A DNA stretch of 64,000 bases from Atkinsonella hypoxylon (lineage: Eukaryota > Ascomycota > Sordariomycetes > Hypocreales > Clavicipitaceae): NCBI GenBank assembly GCA_000729835.1, contig JFHB01000103.1:44239-108238 (forward strand). Reading direction: 5' to 3'. Below, one piece after another: positions 11,786-22,629 of the stretch; the first letter of the stretch is position 1; each line of letters begins with the position of its first letter. The notes beneath the pieces were generated by a model, which saw only the letters and a program-made list of their open reading frames with translations, did not search any database and was not told where the DNA came from. The position numbers and the translations under genes were made by a program.

Positions 11786-14700
11786 ATGGGCTTCGCGCAA
11801 TGTTCGTGGCCGATATGGAGAGTCGATGACCTCACATTATGCTTTCAGCAAGAGTAGGTACAACAGCAGTCTCCAATCGGACATTTCCCTATTCGACTCG
11901 CAACGACCTGAAGCTAACCAGGTTGTTTTCTTGTTTTCCCGGACTTGCAGCTACCTCAAGGTTTTATTCCCATTGGTCGTGGTTGTAGTGTCTTTCTCAC
12001 GCCTGGCATGCTCAAACACCTGCCGAGTCTTCAATTCTCGAAAGTCAAAAGGATATAAACCCATCACAACTGACCATACGGCACTGCCACCGGATGATGA
12101 CGATGAAAGCGACGACGATTCGAGCCTCAAGATCAACACCGGACGACCCACCCTTGCCAAAACTATTAGCAGAGGCTCTGTGGTTGAAGCCGACACACCT
12201 CATGGCCAGCGCATATGTCAAGTCGTCGAAGTCCTGGCTATTGTTGGCTTGGTCACGATTAGTACGATTGCCTTGATTAAGGGCGCCTATGGTCCAGCTG
12301 GCCGCTATGCAGCCGTGACTGGTCTCGTAACTTGGATCTACACTCTTATACTCGCCGCGCTGAGGTTCTCGTTAGGTGGCACAAAATGGCGGATTCCATA
12401 TCTATGGAACCACACAGCCGCTATTTACGCGGCGAACTGGGTGTTGAATATCTTCGTTTTCCGCTCAGCCATTATACATCCTAGTTCGCACTTGGTCCAG
12501 GTGTTAGCCTGCACCGAATTCGGCTTGATCACCCTGCTTTTTGTTTTCGCTATGACTACGAGAAAAGGCAACAAAACTATTATGATGGAATGGGAAGATG
12601 GTATCGAGCCCTCGCGCGAGCCCCTGGCCAGTCTATTCTCCCTGGCTACGTTTGCCTGGGTAGACGCTATTGTCTATAAGGGCTGGAAAAAGCCGATAAT
12701 GATGGAGGATGTCTGGAACCTGCTACCCAAGGATAAGGCTGCTGCTGTCATTGCAGATTATCGCCAAATGAAGAGGACGGGCGCTCTAGCATGGCATATG
12801 CTCAGGTATTTCAAGGGCATGCTTCTTTTCCAGTGCGCCATGGCTGTGGTTTCAGGCGTGTTCACTTTTGCGCCCACACTTCTTTTGAAAGCCATCCTTC
12901 AGTATGTCGAAGAGCCCGATCGAGCGCCTGTCAATGTCCTCTGGTTGTATGTCATTGGTCTTCCTGTTTTGGACACGATCCGGTCTTACGCCGACGGGAT
13001 AGCACTCTGGACTGGCCGAAAAGTCTGTATTAGAGTCCGCGCCATCATTATTGGCGACATCTATGCCAAAGCTCTCCGTCGCAAGGCTGCGGCCGGCAAG
13101 GACAAAGTTCTATTGGGTGATGCCTCAGATCAATCCAGAAAGAGCAACAACTCGGCGAATAGTGGTACGATCGCCAAAATTAAAGGAGCTTTGTGTTTTA
13201 CGAAACGCAGCAAGAATCAAAATGCCGAGTCGAGCGATGCCGAGTCGGCAAATATATTGATTATTGATAAACCAGTCGTCGACGATGACCAAGCCAACCT
13301 GGGAACAATTATCAATCTCATGTCTGTTGACAGCTTCAAGATTGCCGAGATCACCGCCTATCTGCACTTTTTGTGTGCTGCGGCACCAACACAGCTCACT
13401 GTATCAGTCATTCTGCTCTGGCAGGTCATGGGACTAAGTGCCATTCCCGGTCTTATCGTCATGGTTTTTCTTCTTCCCATTAATTACTTTCTGGCCAAAG
13501 GATTCAACATCACCTCTAAGAAGATCATGGCCGCCACAGACAAGAGAATCAACATCACCAATGAAGTACTCCAAAACATTCGAATTATCAAATATTTTGC
13601 CTGGGAAGAACGTTTTGGACGCAGCATTGATGAGAAGCGAGAGGTCGAGCTCAGGGCCCTGCGCTCGCGATTCACCCTCTGGGCTTGCGCGGTCGCCATC
13701 TGGAACTCGGTGCCAGTCTTTATCACCTTTTTCTCTTTCCTCGTTTACACACTTATCGAGAGGAAGCCGCTCTATCCCTCAATTGCTTTTACGGCTATTT
13801 CTCTCTTTATGCTGCTCAGAGTTCCCCTTGATCAACTGGGCGATATGTTTGCCCACGTGCAGGAAGCCAAGGTCTCTATCGACCGTGTTGAGGAGTTCCT
13901 TGGTGAGGCCGAAACAGAAAAGTATGAGCAACTTGGAGAGGACAACCTTGACGAGAATGGCGTCAAGCGCATTGGTTTTAAAGACGCTACTCTGATTTGG
14001 GGTGGCAAAGATACTATTGCCGAAGACGGTTCCAGAGCTTTCCGACTCATGGACCTGAATGTCGATTTTCAGATCGGAAAACTTAATATTATCGCAGGAA
14101 GCACTGGAAGTGGCAAATCATCCATGCTCATGGGCCTTCTTGGCGAGATGACGCTCGTCAATGGCAAGGTGTACTGTCCTGGTGGTCGCAGTCGAGAAGA
14201 GGTTAGACCTGACCCTGAGACTGGATTAGCTGATACCATTGCCTACGTTGCCCAATCTGCATGGCTCGTCAATGCAAACATCCGGGACAACATTTTATTC
14301 TCAGCCCCATACAACTCACAACGATACAGGAATGTGATTGTTGCTTGCGCATTGGAACGAGATCTTGAGATTCTGGATCACGGTGACGAGACCTTGGTGG
14401 GTGAGAAAGGCATCACCCTGTCTGGTGGACAGAAGCAACGGATTTCACTGGCACGCGCGCTTTACTCGAATTCGGCTCATATTCTCATGGACGACTGCTT
14501 GAGTGCTGTCGACTCTCACACCGCTCAGTGGATTTTCGCGAACTGCATTCGCGGTCCCTTGATGAATAATCGAACTTGTATTCTTGTCACTCACAATGTC
14601 GCTCTCTGCGTTCCTTCTGCTGACTATGTTGTCGTTCTTGACAACGGGAGAGTGGCGTGCCAAGGCTCCGCACCAGCCGTCATCGCATCCGGCCATCTTG

Positions 14701-16979
14701 GCGAAGAGATCCAGAAGTCACGGCCAGCATCTGCCTCAGATTCCTGCAGCGTTTCGAAAGCACCCTCACGAGTTGTCTCCAGCGTTGACGACGGGGAAAC
14801 TATGGTTAACAGCAATAGCGAATCTAAGGATGGCAGCACGGCTTCTCAGAAAACCAAAGCCAAGAAGCCGCAAACAGGTGCTATGGACGAAGGCAGAGCC
14901 ACTGGTGCCGTGAAGTGGCCAGTCATGAAGGTTTACACTCGAGCTATGGGACCTTGGTGGTTCTGGGTTCTGGCCATCATTGTGTTTAACCTTCAGCAGT
15001 TAGCCACTGTTGCCACCAACGTATGGGTCAGACAGTGGGCAAATCAATATGTTGAGGAAGAGACCGTCGTCGCTTATGGGCCATTGTCTCGGTCATATGG
15101 TTCCGAAGCCTTCTCCAAGGGATCGTGGGCTTCGATTGCTCGTTTGGGTGGCAGTGGACCTCCTGAACCCACGAAGTCGTCTGTCAATGACCAAATTGCA
15201 TTTTCTGCCTTTGGAGTTGCTCATGTGAATGTGGCATATTACCTGTTTGGTTTGGCAGTCATTGGCGTCCTGGGATCGTTTGCCGCATTTGTGCGCGATG
15301 TATGGATCTTTTATGGCTCTTTGACTGCATCGAGGGAGCTGCACGATAAACTTATAACTGCTGTTACTCGAGCGAAGTTCAAGTTCTTCGACGTTACGCC
15401 CCTGGGGCAGCTGATGAACCGTTTTAGCAAGGATCTCGAGGCTGTTGATCAGGAAATTGCTGCTACTGCCATCGGTGTCATGTCATGCGCCTTATCTCTT
15501 GTTGTCACCGTTGTTCTAATTGCAATTATCACGCCTGGGTTCTTAATCGCCGCTGTTTTCATCGCCGGCTTATTTTATCTTGTCGCTACTTTTTACCTGA
15601 GGGTCACTCGTGACCTCAAGCGGCTTGAATCTGTGCAACGCAGTCCACTTTTTCAGCAATTTGGCGAGACTTTGAGCGGTATGACTACAATTAGAGCTTA
15701 CGGTGATGAGCGACGATTTATCCGTGACAACTTGACCAAAGTGAACACGCAGAGTCGACCATTCATCTACTTGTGGGCCTGTAATAGATGGCTTGCATTC
15801 CGAGCTGATGTTTTGGGCAATTTGGTATCCTTTTCTGCGGGGGTATTTATCATCCTCAGTCTCGGCAAGGTCGATGCCGGTGCAGCTGGTATTTCACTGA
15901 GCTACGCAATGAATTTCACGGAGAACGTCTTGTGGCTTGTTCGTCTATATGCTATGAATGAACAGAACATGAATTCAATGGAACGTGTCAAGGAGTATCT
16001 GGACCTGGAGCAGGAAGCAGCTCCTATAGTGGAAGACAAACGACCCCCAGAGTCGTGGCCAGATGAGGGCAATGTCGAATTCATTGACTATAGCACGAGA
16101 TATCGCGAGGATCTTGACCCAGTGCTGAAGGGGATTAACTTGAGGATCAACGCAAGGGAGAAAGTGGGTATTGTTGGGCGCACCGGCGCTGGTAAGAGTT
16201 CATTAGCGTTGGCTATTTTTCGCGCGCTCGAGGCGGAAAAGGGCCGCATCGTAATTGACGGCGTCAACATCGGAGAGATTGGGTTGCGCGACTTGCGAGA
16301 AAACATTACAATTGTGCCCCAGGATCCAACCTTGTTCATGGGCACAATCCGGTCGAATCTGGATCCGTTTGGTCAGTACACAGATGAACAGTTGTTTGAG
16401 GCTCTGAGACGAGTGCATCTCATCGGGCCTGACGAGTCGGTGGCCAACGCTGCGAGGCCGACGAGTCGAGCAACTTCAAGTTCACAAGTCGTCGGATCAG
16501 CGCCATCGTCCTTGATGAACAACAAGAACGTCTTTTTGGACTTGTCATCACCAGTGACAGAGTCTGGTTCAAATCTGTCGCAAGGGCAACGACAATTGTT
16601 GTGCCTGGCGCGAGCTATGCTCAAGAAGCCCACAGTGCTGGTCATGGACGAGGCGACAGCCTCAATTGACTATAACACTGATTCCAAAATTCAGGAGACG
16701 ATTCGTGAGCTTACGGGAACTGTCATCACCATTGCGCATCGGCTCCAGACGATTGTAGATTACGACAAGGTGTTGGTACTTGATCATGGAGAAGTGAAAC
16801 AGTATGGACACCCATGGGAATTGATCAGCGACGAAGAGGGACAATTCCGCAGCATGTGCGAGATGAGCGGCGAACTTGACTTGCTTATCAAAACGGCAAA
16901 GAAGAAGTGGGATGAGGACAAATTGGCAGACGTGGGCGACGAGTGCGACTCCCAACTGGCGGCAACAGAGAGTCACTGA
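11786..16979 (+). CDS. ABCC/MRP-type full ABC transporter with TMD0
   Basis: ATP-driven pump of the multidrug-resistance-associated family, about 1698 aa, likely in the vacuolar or plasma membrane. Two exons: 11786-11853 and 11951-16979. The 97-nt intron has donor gtaggt, branch gctaac and acceptor ttgcag, and gives CFQQDYLKVLFPL. Order: N-terminal TMD0 hydrophobic block, linker, TMD1, NBD1 (Walker A GSTGSGKSS near 738; signature LSGGQKQR near 846; Walker B LMDDCLSAVD), TMD2, NBD2 (Walker A GRTGAGKSS near 1432; LSQGQRQ near 1565; Walker B VMDEATASID). NBD1 has Asp where the catalytic Glu normally sits, the usual ABCC asymmetry, so hydrolysis should occur mainly at one site. Yeast Ybt1/Bpt1-like proteins are the nearest recognisable type. 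The substrate cannot be inferred. Confidence 0.95.
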
Positions 16980-17975
16980 TCCGACCAAGCAACGATGTAA
17001 AGGTTAACAAAAAACTTTTGCGTGTCATGTAAGGCAAGGGAGTATAGAAGAGCTAGCTAGACAGACTCTGTCTCAGCGATTGCGATTGCGCGTATGCGCC
17101 GAGAGGTGGAAAAATAGGAGTTCTGGGATGATGCATATCATTCGGTGTACCTACAACATGGACTATTGAATATCGTAATTGAAAGGTTTCTTGTATAAAA
17201 AGGTTTCGTTCAGCTGAAGGCTTGATGTGGTTAAGCCCGGTTGGTTCGATGATGACGAGGCAAAGACAGGCAGAAGACAGGCAGATTGAGGTGAGCAAAC
17301 TTGTAGAGTGGAATCGGGGTCGCGGAAAGGGTCTTAAGAGGGGCATCGAGAAGCCTTTGGGAAAATTGAAGGGTCTTGAATATGTATTTAGGGTCTCAAT
17401 GGGTCAAGGGCTTTATTACTCGTTACTGTCGACGATGCTGCAGTACTATTCCGTACGTTGCATCTCCTTCCCACACAGAGCTCAGCCAACCGACCCACAG
17501 TCCGGCCGAGGTGGGTTCTTTCCTCTTTCTTTTCCTTATCTTTTTCTTTTTCTTTTTTTTTCTCCTTCCCGGTCAGCATCTGGCTGCATCAGCCTCAGCC
17601 ACTACGTGCGTACGTGCGTACGTGACTGCGTGACCGCTACTCTGTACGTTTACGTTTACACACATTCTCGTCTTTCTTGCCCTGTTTCTCTGCGCCCTGT
17701 TCTGCGTAGGTCTTGTTGGAAGCATTTGGAGCTTCCTTCGTGACTGACTGTCTTAAAAGGTCAGCGGGAATTGGCATCTACGTGCCTCCGACTTGTATGA
17801 TATAGCTTCAACGATAGTTCACGCAGTCTGCTCCTCCAACTACCACAACGTCAATTGGCGACACGACGTCTCCGTGCGTCCCGCTGCAATAAACTTTCTA
17901 AACAGAATATTCTATTGCATTATCATATTGTCATTATACCCACATTGAGCAATAGCATAGCATAGCATCGCCACC
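16980..17975. other. Spacer between ABC transporter and membrane-protein gene
   Basis: About 1 kb with no supported gene. It contains T/C-rich tracts (17518-17565), a tandem tacgtgcg run near 17605-17625 and an A/T-rich leader just before the next start. It is probably a 3' UTR followed by the promoter of the next plus-strand gene. Confidence 0.5.
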
Positions 17976-19220
17976 ATGGGCAAGCCTGGCGCACCCACAC
18001 CCGCACCCGCACCCGCACTCGTATCCGAAACCTCTTCGACGCCCTCTCACCTCGTCGACTCGGTCACTGCCAACTCCATGTCATCTGCCTACTTCCTCGG
18101 TGACCAACACCTGCCTCCGGCCCAACGTTATTTCGACGAAGACCCCGCCGAGATCGACCATGACGACCTTCCGCCTCTGTATACCGACCACGAAGAGTTC
18201 AACGATGAAGATCGGCTGTATGACCCTCTCGTGCCCCGAAGCCGGGACCATGGCTTCGAAACTGTCCACCCATTCCGCCATGACGAAACAACCACCTGGT
18301 TCCTCGACCCGCGACTAGATCGCGATCCAGACTTTTTAGCCCACCACATCGACAGACTAGCCATGATTCCTCCGCGGCCCTTCGTACGCATCGTCGGCAC
18401 CCACGCCGAGAAGTCGGGCGCCAACGACAAGAACCGCGAGTCCGGTCAAGTCACGGATTTCGAAATCGAAATCGAACTCACCCACCTCTTATACTCCAAC
18501 ATCCACGCAGCCCAAGCCTGGCACAGCCTCAACGTAGTCAGCAACTTTGAAAAAGTCCGTCGTGGCAGCGTCTTCGTCACCCGAGCACCCGGGTTCGGCG
18601 GCAGCGGTCCAAACCCCGAAGAAGGCGTTCCTGGTCTCCGAGAGTGGTGTCGACGATACTGCGCCTCCCGCGCCAGCCTCAAATGCTTCACCATGGTGCG
18701 CCGCATCGAGGGCTACGACTGGGACCTGCTTCGCCGACGACTAGAAGGTCTCGTCAAGGCCACCAACTACAGGGGGCATGTAAAAATTGATTTCCCCGTT
18801 CGGCATTCCCACGTCCACGTCTACAACAACTGCCGCATAAACCGCTGGAGATTGACCAGATGGGTTGCCATGATGTTCATGTTCACGCTGCTGTTCGTCT
18901 TCACGTGGCCATACTTGTTTTTCATGACGAAGAGGTGGGAGACTGTCACGGCGGAGTGGAGGATGAGTGAACCGACTGCTGTGCCGGGACGTAAGAAGTA
19001 CGTCAGTATTAGCGAGGAGCAGTGGTATAACATGTGGGCGGGAGCTGTGCAGCGGGCCATGTTGGAGAGGAGGAGAGGAATCCTGGATCAGGGGGACTTG
19101 GAGAGGGCGCGGGCCGGCGAAGGGGAGGGGAGAGAGGGGATCGCGGATTTAGTGCAGGGCGGAATGGAGGCTATGGGGGTCGTAAATAGGAGTTTTGGAT
19201 GGGGAGGGGATAGTTTTTAG
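17976..19220 (+). CDS. Conserved fungal membrane protein, function unknown
   Basis: Single exon, 414 aa. The start has a good context (caccATGGGC). Residues 1-120 are Pro-, Asp- and Glu-rich and probably disordered, with a PPLYTDHEEF stretch. A folded middle region contains an acidic beta-like segment (DFEIEIELTHLLY) and many Arg and Trp residues. One strongly hydrophobic segment (WVAMMFMFTLLFVFTWPYLFFM) near residues 290-312 is a likely single transmembrane helix, followed by a charged C-terminal region rich in Gly, Arg and Glu. I recognise the overall type as a conserved ascomycete protein but know no assigned function and propose none. An isolated plus-strand gene between the ABC pump and the Irc6-like gene. 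Confidence 0.8.
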   Translation: MGKPGAPTPAPAPALVSETSSTPSHLVDSVTANSMSSAYFLGDQHLPPAQRYFDEDPAEIDHDDLPPLYTDHEEFNDEDRLYDPLVPRSRDHGFETVHPFRHDETTTWFLDPRLDRDPDFLAHHIDRLAMIPPRPFVRIVGTHAEKSGANDKNRESGQVTDFEIEIELTHLLYSNIHAAQAWHSLNVVSNFEKVRRGSVFVTRAPGFGGSGPNPEEGVPGLREWCRRYCASRASLKCFTMVRRIEGYDWDLLRRRLEGLVKATNYRGHVKIDFPVRHSHVHVYNNCRINRWRLTRWVAMMFMFTLLFVFTWPYLFFMTKRWETVTAEWRMSEPTAVPGRKKYVSISEEQWYNMWAGAVQRAMLERRRGILDQGDLERARAGEGEGREGIADLVQGGMEAMGVVNRSFGWGGDSF

Positions 19221-19788
19221 GAGGGCTTGGTGTAGGACTGGGTAATGAATTATGACTGCTCATGAACCTTATATATACATGTATATATATATTGCTGTGG
19301 ATTGATTGTATATACCTTGGCGTCTGCTGATAATCATGGTATATTTCCGAGAGGAGCTATGGTTGTTGTTGAGTTCTTCACGCCAAGTTTCTCGTGGTGT
19401 TTTTGACCTGTTTGTCCATGAGAAGGGTGCGAGCGACATCACGGCATTGATGGCAAGTGTCACCCCAGGAAGAAACTGAATGGCTCCGTCTCAGATGCCG
19501 TGCCTAGACTTTTTATGGCCTAAAGTTGGTTGTTCTGGGACGTCCAAAGGTAATGGGACATAACATCACTCATTGCTCGCCAACCCAACAAGTAGTGATG
19601 CTTGCACGGCTGCGCCAAATGACGACGCAGCTGCCCCGCCCCCACCATCACCATCACCATCACCATCACCATCACCATCACCATCACCATCACCACCACC
19701 ACCACCATCACCATCGCCTCATCAATCTGGACCCTTCCTGCATCAACTCATTCTCGTCTACATACGAACTGAGTGAACTCGTCAAGCC
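19221..19788. other. Spacer and promoter of the irc6-like gene
   Basis: 568 bases without a supported gene. It contains an A/T-rich dinucleotide-like run (tatatacatgtatatatata, about 19270-19290) and the CAT/CAC array described separately, which ends some 70 bases before the next start codon. Confidence 0.5.
19642..19716. repeat. (CATCAC)n / (CAC)n microsatellite
   Basis: About twelve CAT/CAC triplet pairs with a short pure CAC block. It is open as poly-His in one frame, but that frame has no gene character. It lies within the presumed 5' leader or promoter of the irc6-like gene, so length changes could affect its expression. Confidence 0.85.
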
Positions 19789-20933
19789 ATGCAAATCAGT
19801 AACCCGCGGAGAATACTCGCCGTCAGTCTCGACGGCCAAGCCCATCTCCTCAGTCGGCTCGTCAAAGGCGCGTGAAATGCCCCGACCCCTAGCCATGTAC
19901 TTCTTCACGAATACGCAGCCCCTGCTCGTCGATTCCCGACCTGCGAACCCGCTTCATCACACATGGCAGAATGCTGATTTCCCCCAGACCTAACTGGTTC
20001 GATGCCCCAGTCGACATCTTCTCTTGCCGGAACGACACACACTCTGTCTCTCAGAACGCAGTACTACGCCACTTCTATCCCAGTATGGCTTGACCTCATC
20101 GCCTCGCCACCAGAATGGGCGTCGTCGTTCTTGTCCGACGAGGCAGCTGAGGTTTTGGCCGTTCTGGGCGGTCTCATCCTCGTCTTCTCCCTACCTTCCA
20201 GAGACGATGCCTCAATGGATCAGGTTCGCGAGCTAATTGATCAGATCGGCCAAGTCGTCAATGAAGGTCTAGGCGGGTGGGAATGGGACGGCGTCCGCCT
20301 GGCAATTGGTATTGGAGACAGTGATGCAGACGAATGGGATGAGCTGTGTGCCGAGGCAGGTTTGGAGTTTGTACAGCTAGGGCGGGCGCAGAGTGCAATG
20401 AATGAGTTTGGAGGTAAGTCGGGGGGTTCCTGTTGCACGCCCCTGCTCATCATGATGCAGACAACATGGCATTCTTCAACAGTTTTGTTATATGAAGATG
20501 CTGATTACGTGATTTAGAGAAAACGGGAATCGATCGTGTTAGAGAAGCCCTCGAGTGCAACGACTGGGTTCAAGGTAGTGTGGATGACTCGTCCGACTTT
20601 GGGGACTTCAAGGACGGACACCAGACCCATGACGACGACGATAAGCTCGATCCTGAGAGCCTAGATTTTGGCTACGACCGCACGGACTTTGAGGGGTTGA
20701 AGAAGGCCATCTGGGAGGCCAGCCCTCAGGACGGCGCTACAGGGGACAAGTTACAATCTGCTGCGTCTGGACGAGACGGCACTGAGATGGGTGGGGAGGA
20801 AGACGAGATCATGAAGATGGAGGGCATGATGAGGAAGTTACAGGCTGTGAGAGAGGCGGGCGAAGGGCTGCCGGAAGCTCAGAGGAAACGCATGGCGGCG
20901 AGGGCGGTGCAGGAGGTAATGAAGGAATTGTGA
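19789..20933 (+). CDS. irc6: Irc6 / alpha- and gamma-adaptin-binding p34-like protein
   Basis: Cytosolic clathrin-adaptor regulator with a degenerate small-GTPase-like fold, 306 aa. Three exons: 19789-19867, 19988-20413 and 20518-20933. The N-terminus reads SNPRRILAVSLDGQAHLLSRLVKD, then LTGS, then SLAGTTHTLSLRTQYYATSIPVWLDLI and a VLAVLGGLILVFSL strand. Exon 3 gives EKTGIDRVREALECNDW and a C-terminal acidic then helical tail (MMRKLQAVREAG...RKRMAARAVQEVMKEL). Intron 2 is canonical (gtaagt; branch gctgat; tttag). Intron 1 joins correctly only with a GC donor (AAAG|GCGCGT) to acceptor ccccag with branch gctgat. No GT donor of the right phase exists nearby. The start is set by this N-terminal match. 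Confidence 0.85.
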
Positions 20934-22594
20934 AAAAGTATGTACAGCTTGTTCCTCAGTCGATAACTACTGTACCGTTTTTGTGCTCGAGTGAGTTCTT
21001 TACGGGGTGCCTTGTTACATACATGGTCGTACGAGAAGCTGGTCAAGCCGGTCCATTTGCTTGCTTGTCCATGTCCGAGCACAGCGAGCACGCACGCAAG
21101 CAAGCACAAGCCCGCCAAAGGAAACTGAAGACACGGCTGTAGAAATTCATGCAAAGTCAGAAACGTCGCAAATGCATTGAAACTTCAGCCATATCTATGC
21201 GCAGCAGACACTCGCCCATGTTCATAAATCGGCACTATAGGTTTATCCTGTGCATAGAAGGAAAGAAGGCGCAGAGCTTCAGACGACTGGGACGTCAGGG
21301 GTTCAGGGGTCTCCTGGACTTATGTATGTATGTATTGGGGGGGGGGAGGGGGGGACACAAAACGTCCAGGAGTCCGGGCGTGCGAGTCACGGAAAACACC
21401 GAGTGCGTTAAAGGCAGGTGGATGAAGACATGACAAGTCAGGAGGATGTTTCTAGTCGGGCTCAGCACATACATAAGACGACTGACTCGAGAGGCCCCGG
21501 CTGTCCATTATCCATCTCCAAGACTGCGACAAAGTTTCTGATATACGGAATATTACAGTGAATAAGCCGGGTCCACTCCACTGCCTTGGACGAGTTTTGG
21601 CCCTTTTCAAGATTCGGATGTTACGGAGAGGTACCTTGGCGCACGTTGCAACCATGAATGACACGTTTGGAGCTTGTGGCTGTGCAGATGTACCAATAGG
21701 GGGGGAGTCTCGTGATCTTGCGGATGGGGAAGCACGAAATAGTACCGCTTCTGGAATCGCGTGCATAAAAAGACCAAAAAAAAAAAAAAAATGAAGACAT
21801 GTCATTGGTTGTAGACGGGGAAAGCAAAGTCTATATTCGTGGCGCTATTGATTGATAAAATGGCCGTGACGAGAAGAAAGTATTCCCAGGACGAAAACGC
21901 AGACAGCATAGCCCCAGTGGATGCAATGACTTGGCATGCCGGCAGACACTTGCTCGATTTGGCCTTGGGAGTTTTGACTGCGGGAGATATTTGAAAAAAA
22001 AAAAAATAGAAAGAAAAAAAAAAGCAAAGGATGAATGAAGCAAGGCGGGCTCCGTTGCGGCACTCATGCGATGCGCGCGATGGCATGTAGCCGTAGTGGA
22101 GAACGAAAGCTCAGCCTGTTGGTTGTTCTGATTCAGATTGAAGAGGCTGCAGGGGCTCGGGGCTCTGAACAGGGGGGTCCCTTGGTCTTTTAGTCAGGGG
22201 TTACATACTGTAAGGCGCAGCCAGGTTAAGGCACCTACCTATTCCGGGCCGTTTCGCACCGTGTCACGTGTGTAGTCCCACTGGCCTGCCACGATGACGA
22301 CATAAACAAACAGGGATATGGAAACCCCCCTTCCCCCCCTCCCCCCCCCAAAAAAAAGATGCGGTCAAGCTCTTGTTGGGACTTGATAACTGTCGCATTC
22401 GCGTTGGCGGCATTGAGTGAACGAAAAAAAGACTGCTGAGAAGAGACCGGAATCGTTTTCCGCCTGCAGTAGGTTGTAGTCGATAACAAGTGCCGGCCTA
22501 TGCTTTGGGGCGAACAACGTAATGCCGGTGAGCTTGCCCGTTGCAAAGCGTCATCGTCGCCGTAAGTCGTGCTGTAGAGTTTGCCGATGGGGCG

Positions 22595-22600
<6 letters not shown>

Positions 22601-22629
<29 letters not shown>
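22601..22629. repeat. Poly(T) run of 29
   Basis: Uninterrupted T run, the longest in the window. On the minus strand it would be a poly(A) end, but no retroposon body or flanking target-site duplication is apparent beside it. Confidence 0.9.

Noticed and set aside
19526..19993. Poly-His open frame through the CAT/CAC repeat
   Set aside because: The frame is kept open by the microsatellite and overlaps the better-supported irc6-like exon 1 in another frame.
22601..22629. Poly(T) run as tail of a retroposon
   Set aside because: No element body, reverse-transcriptase fragments or target-site duplication could be seen next to it.
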